A stretch of 5,757 bases of DNA from Gammaproteobacteria bacterium (GTDB taxonomy: Bacteria; Pseudomonadota; Gammaproteobacteria; Arenicellales; Arenicellaceae). How positions within the stretch are numbered: the stretch's first letter is position 1; every line of letters begins with the position of its first letter. Below, in pieces: positions 1 through 5,757 of the stretch. The translations under genes and the position numbers were made by a program. The notes under the pieces are model-generated. The model ran no database searches and was not told the origin of the DNA. It was given only the letters and a program-made list of their open reading frames with translations. Location of the stretch: assembly GCA_003485905.1 (NCBI GenBank), contig DNHK01000234.1, positions 1 to 5,757 of the forward strand, in the 5' to 3' direction.

Positions 1-1325
1 CTGGCTTTTAATTTTCCAAAAGTAATGATGTGAGCTACACTTTCTTGATACTTTTTTGTGAGATATTCAAAAACTAAATCACGTTTTTCTTCACAAAAAT
101 CAATATCAAAATCAGGCATAGATATACGTTCGGGGTTCAGAAAACGCTCGAATAACAAACCGTGATCTATTGGATCTAAGTCGGTAATACGTAACGCATA
201 AGCCACGATTGACCCCGCTCCCGATCCGCGGCCTGGACCAACCGGCACATCATTAGCCCGCGCCCATCGAATAAAGTCAGCCACAATCAAAAAATAGCCT
301 GGAAAATCCATTTGAATAATTACTTCGAGCTCCATATCAACGCGATCGTAATACTGTTGCTTGTCTCCTGCCTGACTGACATTAGCAATCGAGCTTTTTT
401 CAACCTCATTGAACCTTCTCTCTAGCCCTTTTAACGTCTCTTGCCTAAGCCATTCACCGGTAGTCAATCCATCGGGTACCGGAAATTCAGGTAAAAAGTT
501 CTCCCCTGTATGCAAAACAAAGTTACATCGGCGTGCAATTTCTACACTATTTTCTATAGCTTCTGGAATATCTTCGAATAGCTCGCACATTTCGCTAGTG
601 CTTCTTAAATACTGATTCGAAGAAAAATTCTTTGGCCGTCTCGGGTCGGTTAGTGTTCGCCCTTCCTGTATACAAACGCGCACCTCATGTGCGTCAAACC
701 CCTCCGACAGCAAAAAGTGAACCGCGTTAGTTGCAACCACAGGGACCTGATTTTCGATCGCCAATGTTAAACAACCGGATATATACTCTTCCTCATAGGG
801 AGCCCCAATGCGTTGTAACTCCAAATAAAAACGGTCGCCAAACCACCTTAAGTATTTAGATAACGCGGTTTCAATTGCTTCGGGTCCGGCCCCCATCAAT
901 AAGTGTCCAATCTCGCCCTGAAGTCCACCTGAAACAGCAATTAGTCCTTCAGCGCGTTCGTCCAACCACTGACCCAAAATACACGGCTTCCCAGCATGCC
1001 AGCATTGCTGATGAGCCATGCTAATCAACTCACAAAGGTTTCGGTACCCGACTTTATCCTGAGCGAACAATAAGAGCTTAAACGGTGCATTCGGTTGCTC
1101 TGGGTTATGAATCCACACGTCCGCGCCCACTAACGGCTTAACACCCTTTGCCTGAGCTTTGTGAAAAAACTTAACGACGCTGTATAAATTACAAATATCG
1201 GTTACTGCTACTGCAGGCATTCCGTCCGCACTGACTACATCGATTAATTCTGAAATTCGTAACGTACTATTAGCGATAGAATGCTCTGTGTGAACATTCA
1301 AATGAACAAACGCTTGTTCCGTCAT
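1..1325 (-). CDS. dnaE: DNA polymerase III alpha subunit, N-terminal part (3' end outside window)
   Basis: Catalytic subunit of the replicative DNA polymerase III, acting at the fork with epsilon and the beta clamp. The visible 441 residues cover the PHP domain and the start of the palm. Recognisable parts are FVHLNVH (residues 6-12), [23 protein letters not shown], the palm glycine motif PGRGSGAGS (364-372) and MPDFDIDF, whose D407 and D409 match the first two catalytic aspartates (E. coli D401/D403). The third aspartate lies beyond the edge. The PHP site looks inactive: the HxH motif reads N-V-H and TDH reads TDI. This is usual in gammaproteobacteria, where DnaQ proofreads. I chose the ATG at 1325 because [12 protein letters not shown] aligns end to end with E. 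coli MSEPRFVHLRVH. An in-frame ATG at 1358 would add 11 residues; neither has a strong Shine-Dalgarno. The reading frame is intact to the edge. Identity is very sure; only the start is open. Confidence 0.96.
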   Translation of the reverse strand, partial: MTEQAFVHLNVHTEHSIANSTLRISELIDVVSADGMPAVAVTDICNLYSVVKFFHKAQAKGVKPLVGADVWIHNPEQPNAPFKLLLFAQDKVGYRNLCELISMAHQQCWHAGKPCILGQWLDERAEGLIAVSGGLQGEIGHLLMGAGPEAIETALSKYLRWFGDRFYLELQRIGAPYEEEYISGCLTLAIENQVPVVATNAVHFLLSEGFDAHEVRVCIQEGRTLTDPRRPKNFSSNQYLRSTSEMCELFEDIPEAIENSVEIARRCNFVLHTGENFLPEFPVPDGLTTGEWLRQETLKGLERRFNEVEKSSIANVSQAGDKQQYYDRVDMELEVIIQMDFPGYFLIVADFIRWARANDVPVGPGRGSGAGSIVAYALRITDLDPIDHGLLFERFLNPERISMPDFDIDFCEEKRDLVFEYLTKKYQESVAHIITFGKLKA

Positions 1326-1438
1326 AGCATCTACTTCAGTTTCCACGACATTTTGCATAGCTTAATTATGAACTATGCAGGCTCACTCGTGGTAAAAAAG
1401 AGTGGTCGGTAAGGATCTATTTTGGTATTTACCGCACG
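1326..1438 (-). other. rnhB-dnaE spacer with weak hairpin
   Basis: This short spacer carries an inverted repeat on the transcribed strand, CGGTAA (1434-1429) and TTACCG (1412-1407), with a 16-base loop. A run of six T (1399-1394) follows seven bases later. That distance and the AT-containing stem make it a poor intrinsic terminator, though a weak attenuator between rnhB and dnaE is possible. A CATAAT hexamer just upstream of the ATG at 1358 resembles a -10 box but has no good -35 box. If it were used, transcripts would start at or after 1358, which would favour the dnaE start at 1325. All of this is inference from inspection. Confidence 0.25.
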
Positions 1439-2026
1439 CTAGTCGAGCAAGCGTCGTACCGGGCCGAAAGTACGACGATGAATTGGAGTTACACCCAGCG
1501 TTAACAAAGCGTCAAGATGCTGTCTAGTCGGGTATCCCTTGTGTTTTTCCAAGCCATAACCTGGATACTGCTTAGCATAGTCGCTCATCATGCTATCTCG
1601 ATAAACTTTAGCAATTATAGATGCTGCCGAAATGCTTGCTTCAGTCAAGTCACCGCCAACGACAGCCGTTGCTGGGCCGGGCAAACTCGGCAGCCTATTA
1701 CCATCAACTAACGTATGTTTAGGTGTTTGCCGTAATCCCAGTACAGCCCTATGCATAGCCAGTAAACTCGCCTGTAAAATATTTAGCTCATCAATCTCAG
1801 CCACGCTGGCCTCTGCGATAAAGTAATCAACCGCGATTGCACGAATCTCCTGATTAAGGCGTTCTCTAGTGCGGGCACTGATCTTTTTTGAGTCGGTAAG
1901 CCCAGGCAAACAAAACTCGTTCGGGAGCACCACAGCAGCCGCAACTACCGGTCCAGCAAGCGGGCCTCGACCTACCTCATCCACCCCAGCGACCTCTTTC
2001 GAGGCAATACCCGATAGACTAACCAT
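1439..2026 (-). CDS. rnhB: Ribonuclease HII
   Basis: Cytoplasmic endonuclease that cuts the RNA strand of RNA-DNA hybrids and starts ribonucleotide excision repair by nicking 5' of single ribonucleotides. Numbered from the upstream GTG at 2029, the metal-binding acidic residues are D17 and E18 in GVDEVGRGPLAGPV, D109 in LVDGN and D127 in VGGD. These match E. coli D16, E17, D108 and D126. Family blocks LTDSKK, ISAASIIAKVYRD, GYGLEKHKGYPT and the C-terminal TPIHRRTFGPVR are all present. At 195-196 residues the protein is full length. Start choice: GTG (2029) and ATG (2026) are adjacent in-frame codons; I prefer the ATG, preceded by AGAAAG. Both overlap the end of lpxB, whose TAG is at 2021-2019, so translation is probably coupled. 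The gene shares the lpxB transcript and precedes dnaE, a common gammaproteobacterial arrangement. Confidence 0.97.
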   Translation of the reverse strand: MVSLSGIASKEVAGVDEVGRGPLAGPVVAAAVVLPNEFCLPGLTDSKKISARTRERLNQEIRAIAVDYFIAEASVAEIDELNILQASLLAMHRAVLGLRQTPKHTLVDGNRLPSLPGPATAVVGGDLTEASISAASIIAKVYRDSMMSDYAKQYPGYGLEKHKGYPTRQHLDALLTLGVTPIHRRTFGPVRRLLD

Positions 2027-3173
2027 CACTTTCTATGAGTTCGCTCAACGCTAGAGCAGCTAGCTCCCCACTATTTCGACGCAAACTGGGAGCAATTGCG
2101 GATAAGGCGCTGGACTGACGATCCCTCACCTCTGGATCTTCAATATACGGAATCGCAATATTTATCAAATTAACCAGATTTGCATCGCCTTGTAGAAGCT
2201 CTGGCACAACTGGTTCCGACATTAGATGGTTGGGCATCGACACATATCGAACATGTGCGGTTAACCGCGCAAATAAATAAGTTAGCCAGGATACTTTATA
2301 TGCCACAATCATCGGGGTAGATACTAGCGCGGCCTCTAATGCAGCGGTACCCGATGCTAAAACTGCCAGGTCAGCACAAGCCAACAGGTCTCGAGCCTTA
2401 TCCCCTTCAATAAGCCGAATGGGCAGATCATCGTATTCTCCTAGCATTGCTACTAGCTCTGTATCCACCGATTTATTCGCAACCGGTATCACAAATACAA
2501 CATCCGGGTAACGTTCATGAGCAACTTCAATAAAGCTTAGAAACAATTTTCCTAAACGTTTAACTTCTGATCTGCGACTACCAGGCAATAATGCGATCAA
2601 CATTTTTCCTTCTGCCTGGGCGTCTATACGCATCGATGTTTTGTCTGACGGCACCGTAAGCTCACTAGCCAGTGGATGACCAACAAACGTTACCGGAATA
2701 TTCTTGTTTCGATAGTACTGCTCTTCAAATGGAAAAAGTGTGAGCATTAAATCACAGGCTCGCTTAATACCATTAAGTCGATACTCGCGCCACGCCCAAA
2801 CCGTTGGACTTACATAGTGTGCAGTTTTCACTCCCACTCGGCGCAACTGCGCCTCCAACTTTATATTGAAATCTGGAGCATCAATACCAATAAATACTGA
2901 TGGTTGTTCCTTGCTATAGCGTTTTCGCAACTTGGAACGCAACCGCAAAATACCACCCAATTTCGACCAAAGCCCATCAAAACCCATCACAGTGATATCA
3001 TCGAGTGGTGCAACTAATTCAATACCCTCATTCGCCATCTGCGGTCCGCCAACACCAGAAAAATGCGCGTTCGGATATAGCGATCTTAGCGCCCTGATTA
3101 GCTCGGCACCTAAATAATCACCCGACTGCTCGCCGGCAACCATTGCAAAATGCATTTCAGTCGGGGATGACAC
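2019..3173 (-). CDS. lpxB: Lipid-A-disaccharide synthase
   Basis: Inverting glycosyltransferase (family GT19) at the inner face of the cytoplasmic membrane. It joins UDP-2,3-diacylglucosamine and lipid X (2,3-diacylglucosamine 1-phosphate) into the beta-1,6 disaccharide of lipid A, releasing UDP. Family signatures run in order: VAGEQSGDYLGA (12-23), GVGGPQM (40-46), GIDAPDFN (96-103, with the essential D98 at the same number as in E. coli), YVSPTVWAWR (120-129), FPFE (147-150), FVGHPL (163-168), LLPGSRRSEV (195-204), LASGTAALE (272-280) and MPNHL with N315. The usual LAGRE after PN is changed to MSEPV here. Length 384 is normal (E. coli 382). The start is a GTG: MSSPTEMHFAMVAGE aligns residue for residue with E. 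coli MTEQRPLTIALVAGE, and a weak GGA lies 6 bases upstream. An ATG at 3155 would remove six residues. A 140-base gap separates it from lpxA, and it overlaps rnhB. Confidence 0.97.
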   Translation of the reverse strand: MSSPTEMHFAMVAGEQSGDYLGAELIRALRSLYPNAHFSGVGGPQMANEGIELVAPLDDITVMGFDGLWSKLGGILRLRSKLRKRYSKEQPSVFIGIDAPDFNIKLEAQLRRVGVKTAHYVSPTVWAWREYRLNGIKRACDLMLTLFPFEEQYYRNKNIPVTFVGHPLASELTVPSDKTSMRIDAQAEGKMLIALLPGSRRSEVKRLGKLFLSFIEVAHERYPDVVFVIPVANKSVDTELVAMLGEYDDLPIRLIEGDKARDLLACADLAVLASGTAALEAALVSTPMIVAYKVSWLTYLFARLTAHVRYVSMPNHLMSEPVVPELLQGDANLVNLINIAIPYIEDPEVRDRQSSALSAIAPSLRRNSGELAALALSELIESDG

Positions 3174-3313
3174 TATGTATCCACTGTAATCAATCTATGA
3201 AAAGAGTTACCGAAACAAGCTTCTAATATAAACAATATTGAGTAGTATGAACGATTGCTGCTAAAAAACTAATTACAGCCAAATTTTCCATTTACGTCAC
3301 AATTCGGGAGTTC
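3174..3313 (-). other. lpxA-lpxB spacer with possible lpxB promoter elements
   Basis: A 140-base AT-rich gap lies where many relatives have lpxA and lpxB nearly touching. On the transcribed strand it holds TATATT (3230-3225), five of six matches to a sigma-70 -10 box, about 50 bases before the lpxB GTG; no convincing -35 box stands 16-18 bases upstream. It also holds a 22-codon reading frame (3291-3223, MENLAVISFLAAIVHTTQYC then LY) that is rather hydrophobic but has no ribosome binding site. A T6 run (3276-3271) lacks a GC-rich stem before it. I see no firm regulatory element. Confidence 0.25.
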
Positions 3314-4081
3314 TCATCGAATTACTCCGCGTTCGGTACTGCGCAAAAAACCGATCAAACTCACTAAGTGTGGGTTGTCTCCCATTGCTTCTAACTTGGA
3401 CAAACCATCTTTCATACTAAAGTCTGATCTATAGAATGTTTTATACGCGCGTTTAAGCACCAAAATATCTTCTTCCGTAAATTCTCGGCGACGCATTCCT
3501 TTTACATTTATTCCATGCGTTACGGCTTTATTACCCGCCACAATCATATAGGGCGGAACATCTAATAAACAGACCGCTCCAATACCTGTAATACAATGTG
3601 CTCCAACCCGACAAAATTGATGGACTAGAGAAAATCCGCCCATAACTGCGTAATCACCAACGTGGACGTGCCCGGCTAGACTAGCCGCATTTGCAAATAT
3701 CGTATTTGAGCCTACATGGCAATCATGTGCAATATGCACATATGCCATAAGAAAGTTGTTGTCACCGATACTTGTTAAAGAGCCACCCTCAACGGTACCT
3801 CGATTTATGGTGCAGTATTCACGGACCACATTATTTTCGCCGATCTCTAACGAAGTGTCTTCTCCCATATAACCGCTGTGCTGCGGGGCACCTCCGATCG
3901 CGGCAAATGAGGAAATTTTAGTGTTCGCACCAATACTCGTTCGTCCCTCTATAACAGTATGAGAACCAATTTGACAATTATCTCCAATAGCTACATTTGG
4001 ACCGATTATCGAGTAAGGCCCTACAGTAACATTTGCCCCAATCTTTGCGGAATCGTGGACAATTACCGATTCGTGAATCAT
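3314..4081 (-). CDS. lpxA: UDP-N-acetylglucosamine 3-O-acyltransferase
   Basis: Catalyses the first step of lipid A synthesis, transferring a 3-hydroxyacyl chain from ACP to the 3-OH of UDP-GlcNAc in the cytoplasm as a trimer. The protein shows isoleucine-rich hexapeptide repeats of a left-handed beta-helix from about residue 6 to 185 (for example KIGANV, AIGDNC, RVGAHC), then a helical C-terminal domain beginning near GMRRREF and ending in RSTERGVIR. The catalytic base is H119 in HIAHDC (E. coli H125); H116, H138 and the H154-Q155 pair match H122, H144 and H160-Q161. The hydrocarbon-ruler position, G173 in E. coli and M169 in P. aeruginosa, is I167 here, which suggests a chain shorter than C14. 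Length 255 is slightly below the 262 of E. coli. The ATG is the natural start, 14 bases after fabZ, with no clear Shine-Dalgarno, so translation may depend on coupling with fabZ. Confidence 0.97.
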   Translation of the reverse strand: MIHESVIVHDSAKIGANVTVGPYSIIGPNVAIGDNCQIGSHTVIEGRTSIGANTKISSFAAIGGAPQHSGYMGEDTSLEIGENNVVREYCTINRGTVEGGSLTSIGDNNFLMAYVHIAHDCHVGSNTIFANAASLAGHVHVGDYAVMGGFSLVHQFCRVGAHCITGIGAVCLLDVPPYMIVAGNKAVTHGINVKGMRRREFTEEDILVLKRAYKTFYRSDFSMKDGLSKLEAMGDNPHLVSLIGFLRSTERGVIR

Positions 4082-4095
4082 ACGAAAAACAATGT

Positions 4096-4542
4096 CTACA
4101 AATCCTTGTAAGTAAACATAAGCTCAGTTCGACAAGCAAGGTTACCTTCAACCTTCGCGGTGCCAGAACACTTCCACATATTTTGGATACGTCGTTCGAT
4201 CTTCACTTCGATTATTAGCTGATCGCCTGGCTCAACTGGACGTTTAAATCGCGCTTTATCAATACCCGTAAAGTAATAAACGCGATTTTCTATATCAATT
4301 TCATCCTCAAGATCATGGCTTGCTAGGATTGCGCTCGCTTGAGCCATAGCCTCTAGAATGAGCACGCCTGGCATTACTGGACGATGCGGGAAATGCCCTT
4401 CAAAGTATGGTTCATTTATCGTAACGTTTTTAAGCGCTACTAATGATTCTTGCGGTTCTACGGACAGAATTCGGTCAAGCAATAAAAAAGGATACCGGTG
4501 AGGCAGGTAGTTTTTTATCTGATGGATATCAAGAGTCGTCAT
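4096..4542 (-). CDS. fabZ: 3-hydroxyacyl-[acyl-carrier-protein] dehydratase
   Basis: Removes water from (3R)-3-hydroxyacyl-ACP to give trans-2-enoyl-ACP in type II fatty acid elongation. It competes with LpxA for 3-hydroxyacyl-ACP, so this cluster sits at the branch between phospholipid and lipid A. The hot-dog fold is recognisable by [12 protein letters not shown] (13-24), [18 protein letters not shown] (43-60, catalytic H50) and LILEAMAQ (61-68, catalytic E64), followed by the central [15 protein letters not shown] block. Length 148 is typical (E. coli 151). The motif LPHRYPFLL at the N-terminus and 'MPGVLI' separate it from FabA. It lies 110 bases after skp, where lpxD would be expected, and 14 bases before lpxA. 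A TATAAT hexamer in the upstream gap may give it its own promoter. No strong Shine-Dalgarno is visible before the ATG. Confidence 0.97.
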   Translation of the reverse strand: MTTLDIHQIKNYLPHRYPFLLLDRILSVEPQESLVALKNVTINEPYFEGHFPHRPVMPGVLILEAMAQASAILASHDLEDEIDIENRVYYFTGIDKARFKRPVEPGDQLIIEVKIERRIQNMWKCSGTAKVEGNLACRTELMFTYKDL

Positions 4543-4652
4543 AATTTAAGTAAACTAATCCGTATTTTTCAATCAAACGACACTCGAACAAGTCTATTCC
4601 ACAGTCGATTATAAGGCTCTACAAAAAGAACACTTCAGACAATCGCCAGAGA
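4543..4652 (-). other. skp-fabZ junction, lpxD absent
   Basis: This 110-base gap is the place where gammaproteobacterial clusters normally carry lpxD (about 340 codons). It is far too short for the gene and contains no recognisable LpxD fragment, repeat or mobile-element end. The sequence is AT-rich and unstructured apart from a -10-like box, listed separately. Confidence 0.8.
4608..4613 (-). promoter_or_regulatory. Candidate -10 box upstream of fabZ
   Basis: The transcribed strand reads TATAAT exactly, about 65 bases before the fabZ ATG. The hexamer at the ideal 17-base spacing upstream is GAAGTG, a poor -35 box, and there is no extended TG, so an activator would be needed for strong use. 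If active it would drive fabZ-lpxA-lpxB separately from bamA-skp. In AT-rich spacers a perfect hexamer can occur by chance. Confidence 0.35.
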
Positions 4653-5162
4653 CTATAACTCTCCCATCTTCGCTAATACTTTGGTTGTTATATCGACGTT
4701 TGGACTGGCCACAACCGCACCCTCATGAAGAATCAAGTCATAACTCTCCTCATTTGCGATATCAATAACAGCCTGATACACAGCCTGCTGGATCGCAGCG
4801 AGTTCTTCATTGCGCCTTAGGTTATAGTCTTCTCGAATTTCTTCGGATAGTCTCGTCAGATCCCGCTGCATATCACGTAAGGCGTTATCCTTATCTCTAC
4901 GTTCGGCATCACTCCAAACTAATCCATTTTTTTCCCGCTCTTCAGTTGCAGCCTGGATTTGTTCGGTTAGCGCGCGCCCTTCTTGCTCCCTGGGAGCAAA
5001 TTCGGCCTCTAGTTGCTTGAGGGCCGTTTCCGCTTGTGGCGCACTTTCAATGACTTTTACTAGATTAAAATACCCAATTTTAGTTTGAGCAATTGCAGAA
5101 CCGCTTGTAGATGCCACGCCAAGCATGGCTGCAGCGATGATCAGGTTTTTTGTATTAAGCAT
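4653..5162 (-). CDS. skp: Periplasmic chaperone Skp/OmpH family
   Basis: Trimeric periplasmic holdase that captures unfolded outer-membrane proteins leaving the Sec translocon and carries them to the BAM complex. Residues 1-25 form a Sec signal peptide: lysine at 5, a hydrophobic core from LIIAAAMLGV, and an AIA-Q cleavage site at 25/26. The mature start KIGYFNLVKVIESAP matches the family's beta-strand and trimerisation region. Residues of about 40-130 are highly charged, rich in E, R, Q and A, and look like the long helical-hairpin tentacles of Skp. The C-terminal EESYDLILHEGAVVASPNVD returns to the trimer core and is typical. Length 169 compares with 161 in E. coli. The ATG has a fair Shine-Dalgarno (AGGT, about 6 bases upstream). 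The neighbour bamA, its functional partner, supports the call. Confidence 0.95.
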   Translation of the reverse strand: MLNTKNLIIAAAMLGVASTSGSAIAQTKIGYFNLVKVIESAPQAETALKQLEAEFAPREQEGRALTEQIQAATEEREKNGLVWSDAERRDKDNALRDMQRDLTRLSEEIREDYNLRRNEELAAIQQAVYQAVIDIANEESYDLILHEGAVVASPNVDITTKVLAKMGEL

Positions 5163-5326
5163 GTAATGACCTGTTAATTTAAATTAATATAAAATAAGTC
5201 CCACTGAATAGCGTTTCTTATTGATTTCGTTATCAACTTCTAAAAATTTTTGGCTCACTAAGAACCCAACATTTTCAGGCAGCGCACTTTAGCACAGGAT
5301 TGTCGATTTTAGGCAGTCCAAATATG
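5163..5326 (-). other. bamA-skp spacer, AT-rich
   Basis: This 164-base gap carries the skp ribosome binding site next to the ATG and a strongly AT-rich stretch (about 5172-5197) on its 3' side. A short inverted repeat, TTGAT/ATCAA around 5221-5236, and a ten-base A5T5 palindrome (5242-5251) are visible. TTGATA on the transcribed strand (5236-5231) resembles a -35 box, but no good -10 box stands at a suitable distance. I see no coding sequence. Confidence 0.4.
5242..5269 (-). terminator. Weak candidate terminator or attenuator after bamA
   Basis: On the transcribed strand TTGG-G-TTC and GAGCCAA can pair around a five-base loop TTAGT (5269-5250), giving seven pairs with one bulged G and one G-T wobble. 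AAA and then five T follow directly (to 5242). The stem is short and imperfect, so at most partial termination between bamA and skp is expected. It could also be chance in AT-rich DNA. Confidence 0.25.
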
Positions 5327-5755
5327 CTAATCGAAAACTCGGCCTATATTAAATTGTATTGATTCTGTTTCATCTCCTATTCTACTGTTAAGAGGCTTGG
5401 CATATGAAATAGCTAGTGGTCCCATTGGTGACAACCAGTTAAACCCAATACCCGCAGAATACCGCATTTCGCTCAATTCAATAGATTGGTTCGGCCCATA
5501 CACTTGCCCCCCATCTATGAAAAGTGCAAAACGTTTATCTTTAGCGGTAGATCCAGGTATCGGAAGCAAAAGCGAAGCGTTAGTTAATATACGGCTAGCT
5601 CCACCTAATGGATTAAAATTTGAATCTCTAGGACCCAAAGAGCGAATTTCATAACCGCGTACGGATGAGACGCCCCCAGCAAAGTAGTTTTTAAAGAACG
5701 GAAGGCCCTCGTCACCACCGTAGCTATCACCATAACCGAAATCGCCACTAACTTT
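5327..5755 (-). CDS. bamA: Outer membrane assembly factor BamA, C-terminal part (5' end outside window)
   Basis: Core Omp85-family subunit of the BAM complex, an outer-membrane barrel that folds and inserts other beta-barrel proteins. Only the last 142 residues are present, covering the final barrel strands; the POTRA domains and most of the barrel lie beyond the edge. The key evidence is FFKNYFAGGVSSVRGYE, which holds the loop-6 VRG(F/Y) signature (codons at 5662-5651) that defines Omp85 proteins. Further matches to E. coli BamA are FALFIDGGQVYG, MRYSAGIGFNWLSPMGPLAISYAKPL and the end IQFNIGRVFD. The loop between VRGY and the next strand is shorter than in E. coli. The last strand aligns with E. 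coli FQFNIGKTW but has one extra residue, Asp, after the terminal aromatic. The frame stays open to the window edge, so the gene starts upstream. skp follows 164 bases later. Confidence 0.95.
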   Translation of the reverse strand, partial: KVSGDFGYGDSYGGDEGLPFFKNYFAGGVSSVRGYEIRSLGPRDSNFNPLGGASRILTNASLLLPIPGSTAKDKRFALFIDGGQVYGPNQSIELSEMRYSAGIGFNWLSPMGPLAISYAKPLNSRIGDETESIQFNIGRVFD

Positions 5756-5757
5756 AA

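Noticed and set aside
409..615. Plus-strand open frame of 68 codons inside dnaE.
   Set aside because: It is antisense to a conserved, continuous dnaE frame and shows no domain or ribosome binding site.
1407..1434. Inverted repeat CGGTAA/TTACCG before dnaE as an intrinsic terminator.
   Set aside because: The stem is six pairs with a 16-base loop, and the T-run begins seven bases after it, so it does not meet the usual terminator form.
3223..3291. 22-codon frame between lpxA and lpxB as a gene.
   Set aside because: It has no ribosome binding site, no recognisable homology and a length easily reached by chance; kept only as a low-interest observation.
5180..5202. GGGACTT (5202-5196, minus strand) resembles the -35 element of a sigma-E promoter, tempting upstream of skp.
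   Set aside because: At 16-17 bases downstream there is only AT-rich sequence with no TCAAA or TCTGA-like -10 element.
5231..5236. TTGATA on the minus strand as a sigma-70 -35 box for skp.
   Set aside because: No acceptable -10 hexamer lies 16-18 bases downstream; CTATTC at 19 bases is a poor match.
5397..5654. Plus-strand open frame of 85 codons opposite bamA.
   Set aside because: It is antisense to the conserved BamA barrel end, including the VRGY motif, and is explained as a shadow.

Overview
The window reads as a chromosomal envelope-biogenesis cluster of a Gram-negative bacterium, most likely a moderately AT-rich gammaproteobacterium. The gene order bamA, skp, fabZ, lpxA, lpxB, rnhB, dnaE and the E. 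coli-like DnaE, LpxB and RNase HII sequences support this; I cannot name a genus. All seven genes lie on the minus strand, so transcription runs from high to low coordinates. The two edge genes are cut by the window: bamA lacks its 5' part and dnaE its 3' part.

Layout in transcription order: the last strands of the BamA outer-membrane barrel (5755-5327); a 164-base AT-rich spacer; the periplasmic chaperone Skp (5162-4653); a 110-base spacer; FabZ (4542-4096); 14 bases; LpxA (4081-3314); a 140-base spacer; LpxB (3173-2019); RnhB, overlapping the lpxB end (2026-1439); an 80-base spacer; and the first ~440 residues of DnaE (1325-1). No stretch longer than 300 bases lacks a gene. I found no tRNA, rRNA, CRISPR array, insertion sequence or large repeat.

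The genes work together in building the outer membrane. BamA inserts beta-barrel proteins that Skp delivers across the periplasm. FabZ, LpxA and LpxB act on hydroxyacyl-ACP and UDP-sugar precursors for fatty acids and lipid A. RnhB and DnaE are replication and repair functions that commonly sit at the end of this cluster.

The main departure from the usual gammaproteobacterial arrangement is the absence of lpxD, which normally lies between skp and fabZ. Only 110 bases separate those genes here, with no remnant visible and a perfect TATAAT hexamer in the gap. Other points worth attention are an isoleucine at the acyl-chain ruler position of LpxA, a BamA that ends one residue past its terminal aromatic, and an unusually wide lpxA-lpxB spacer. 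I see no sign of a previously undescribed system; this is core genome with a few notable variations.
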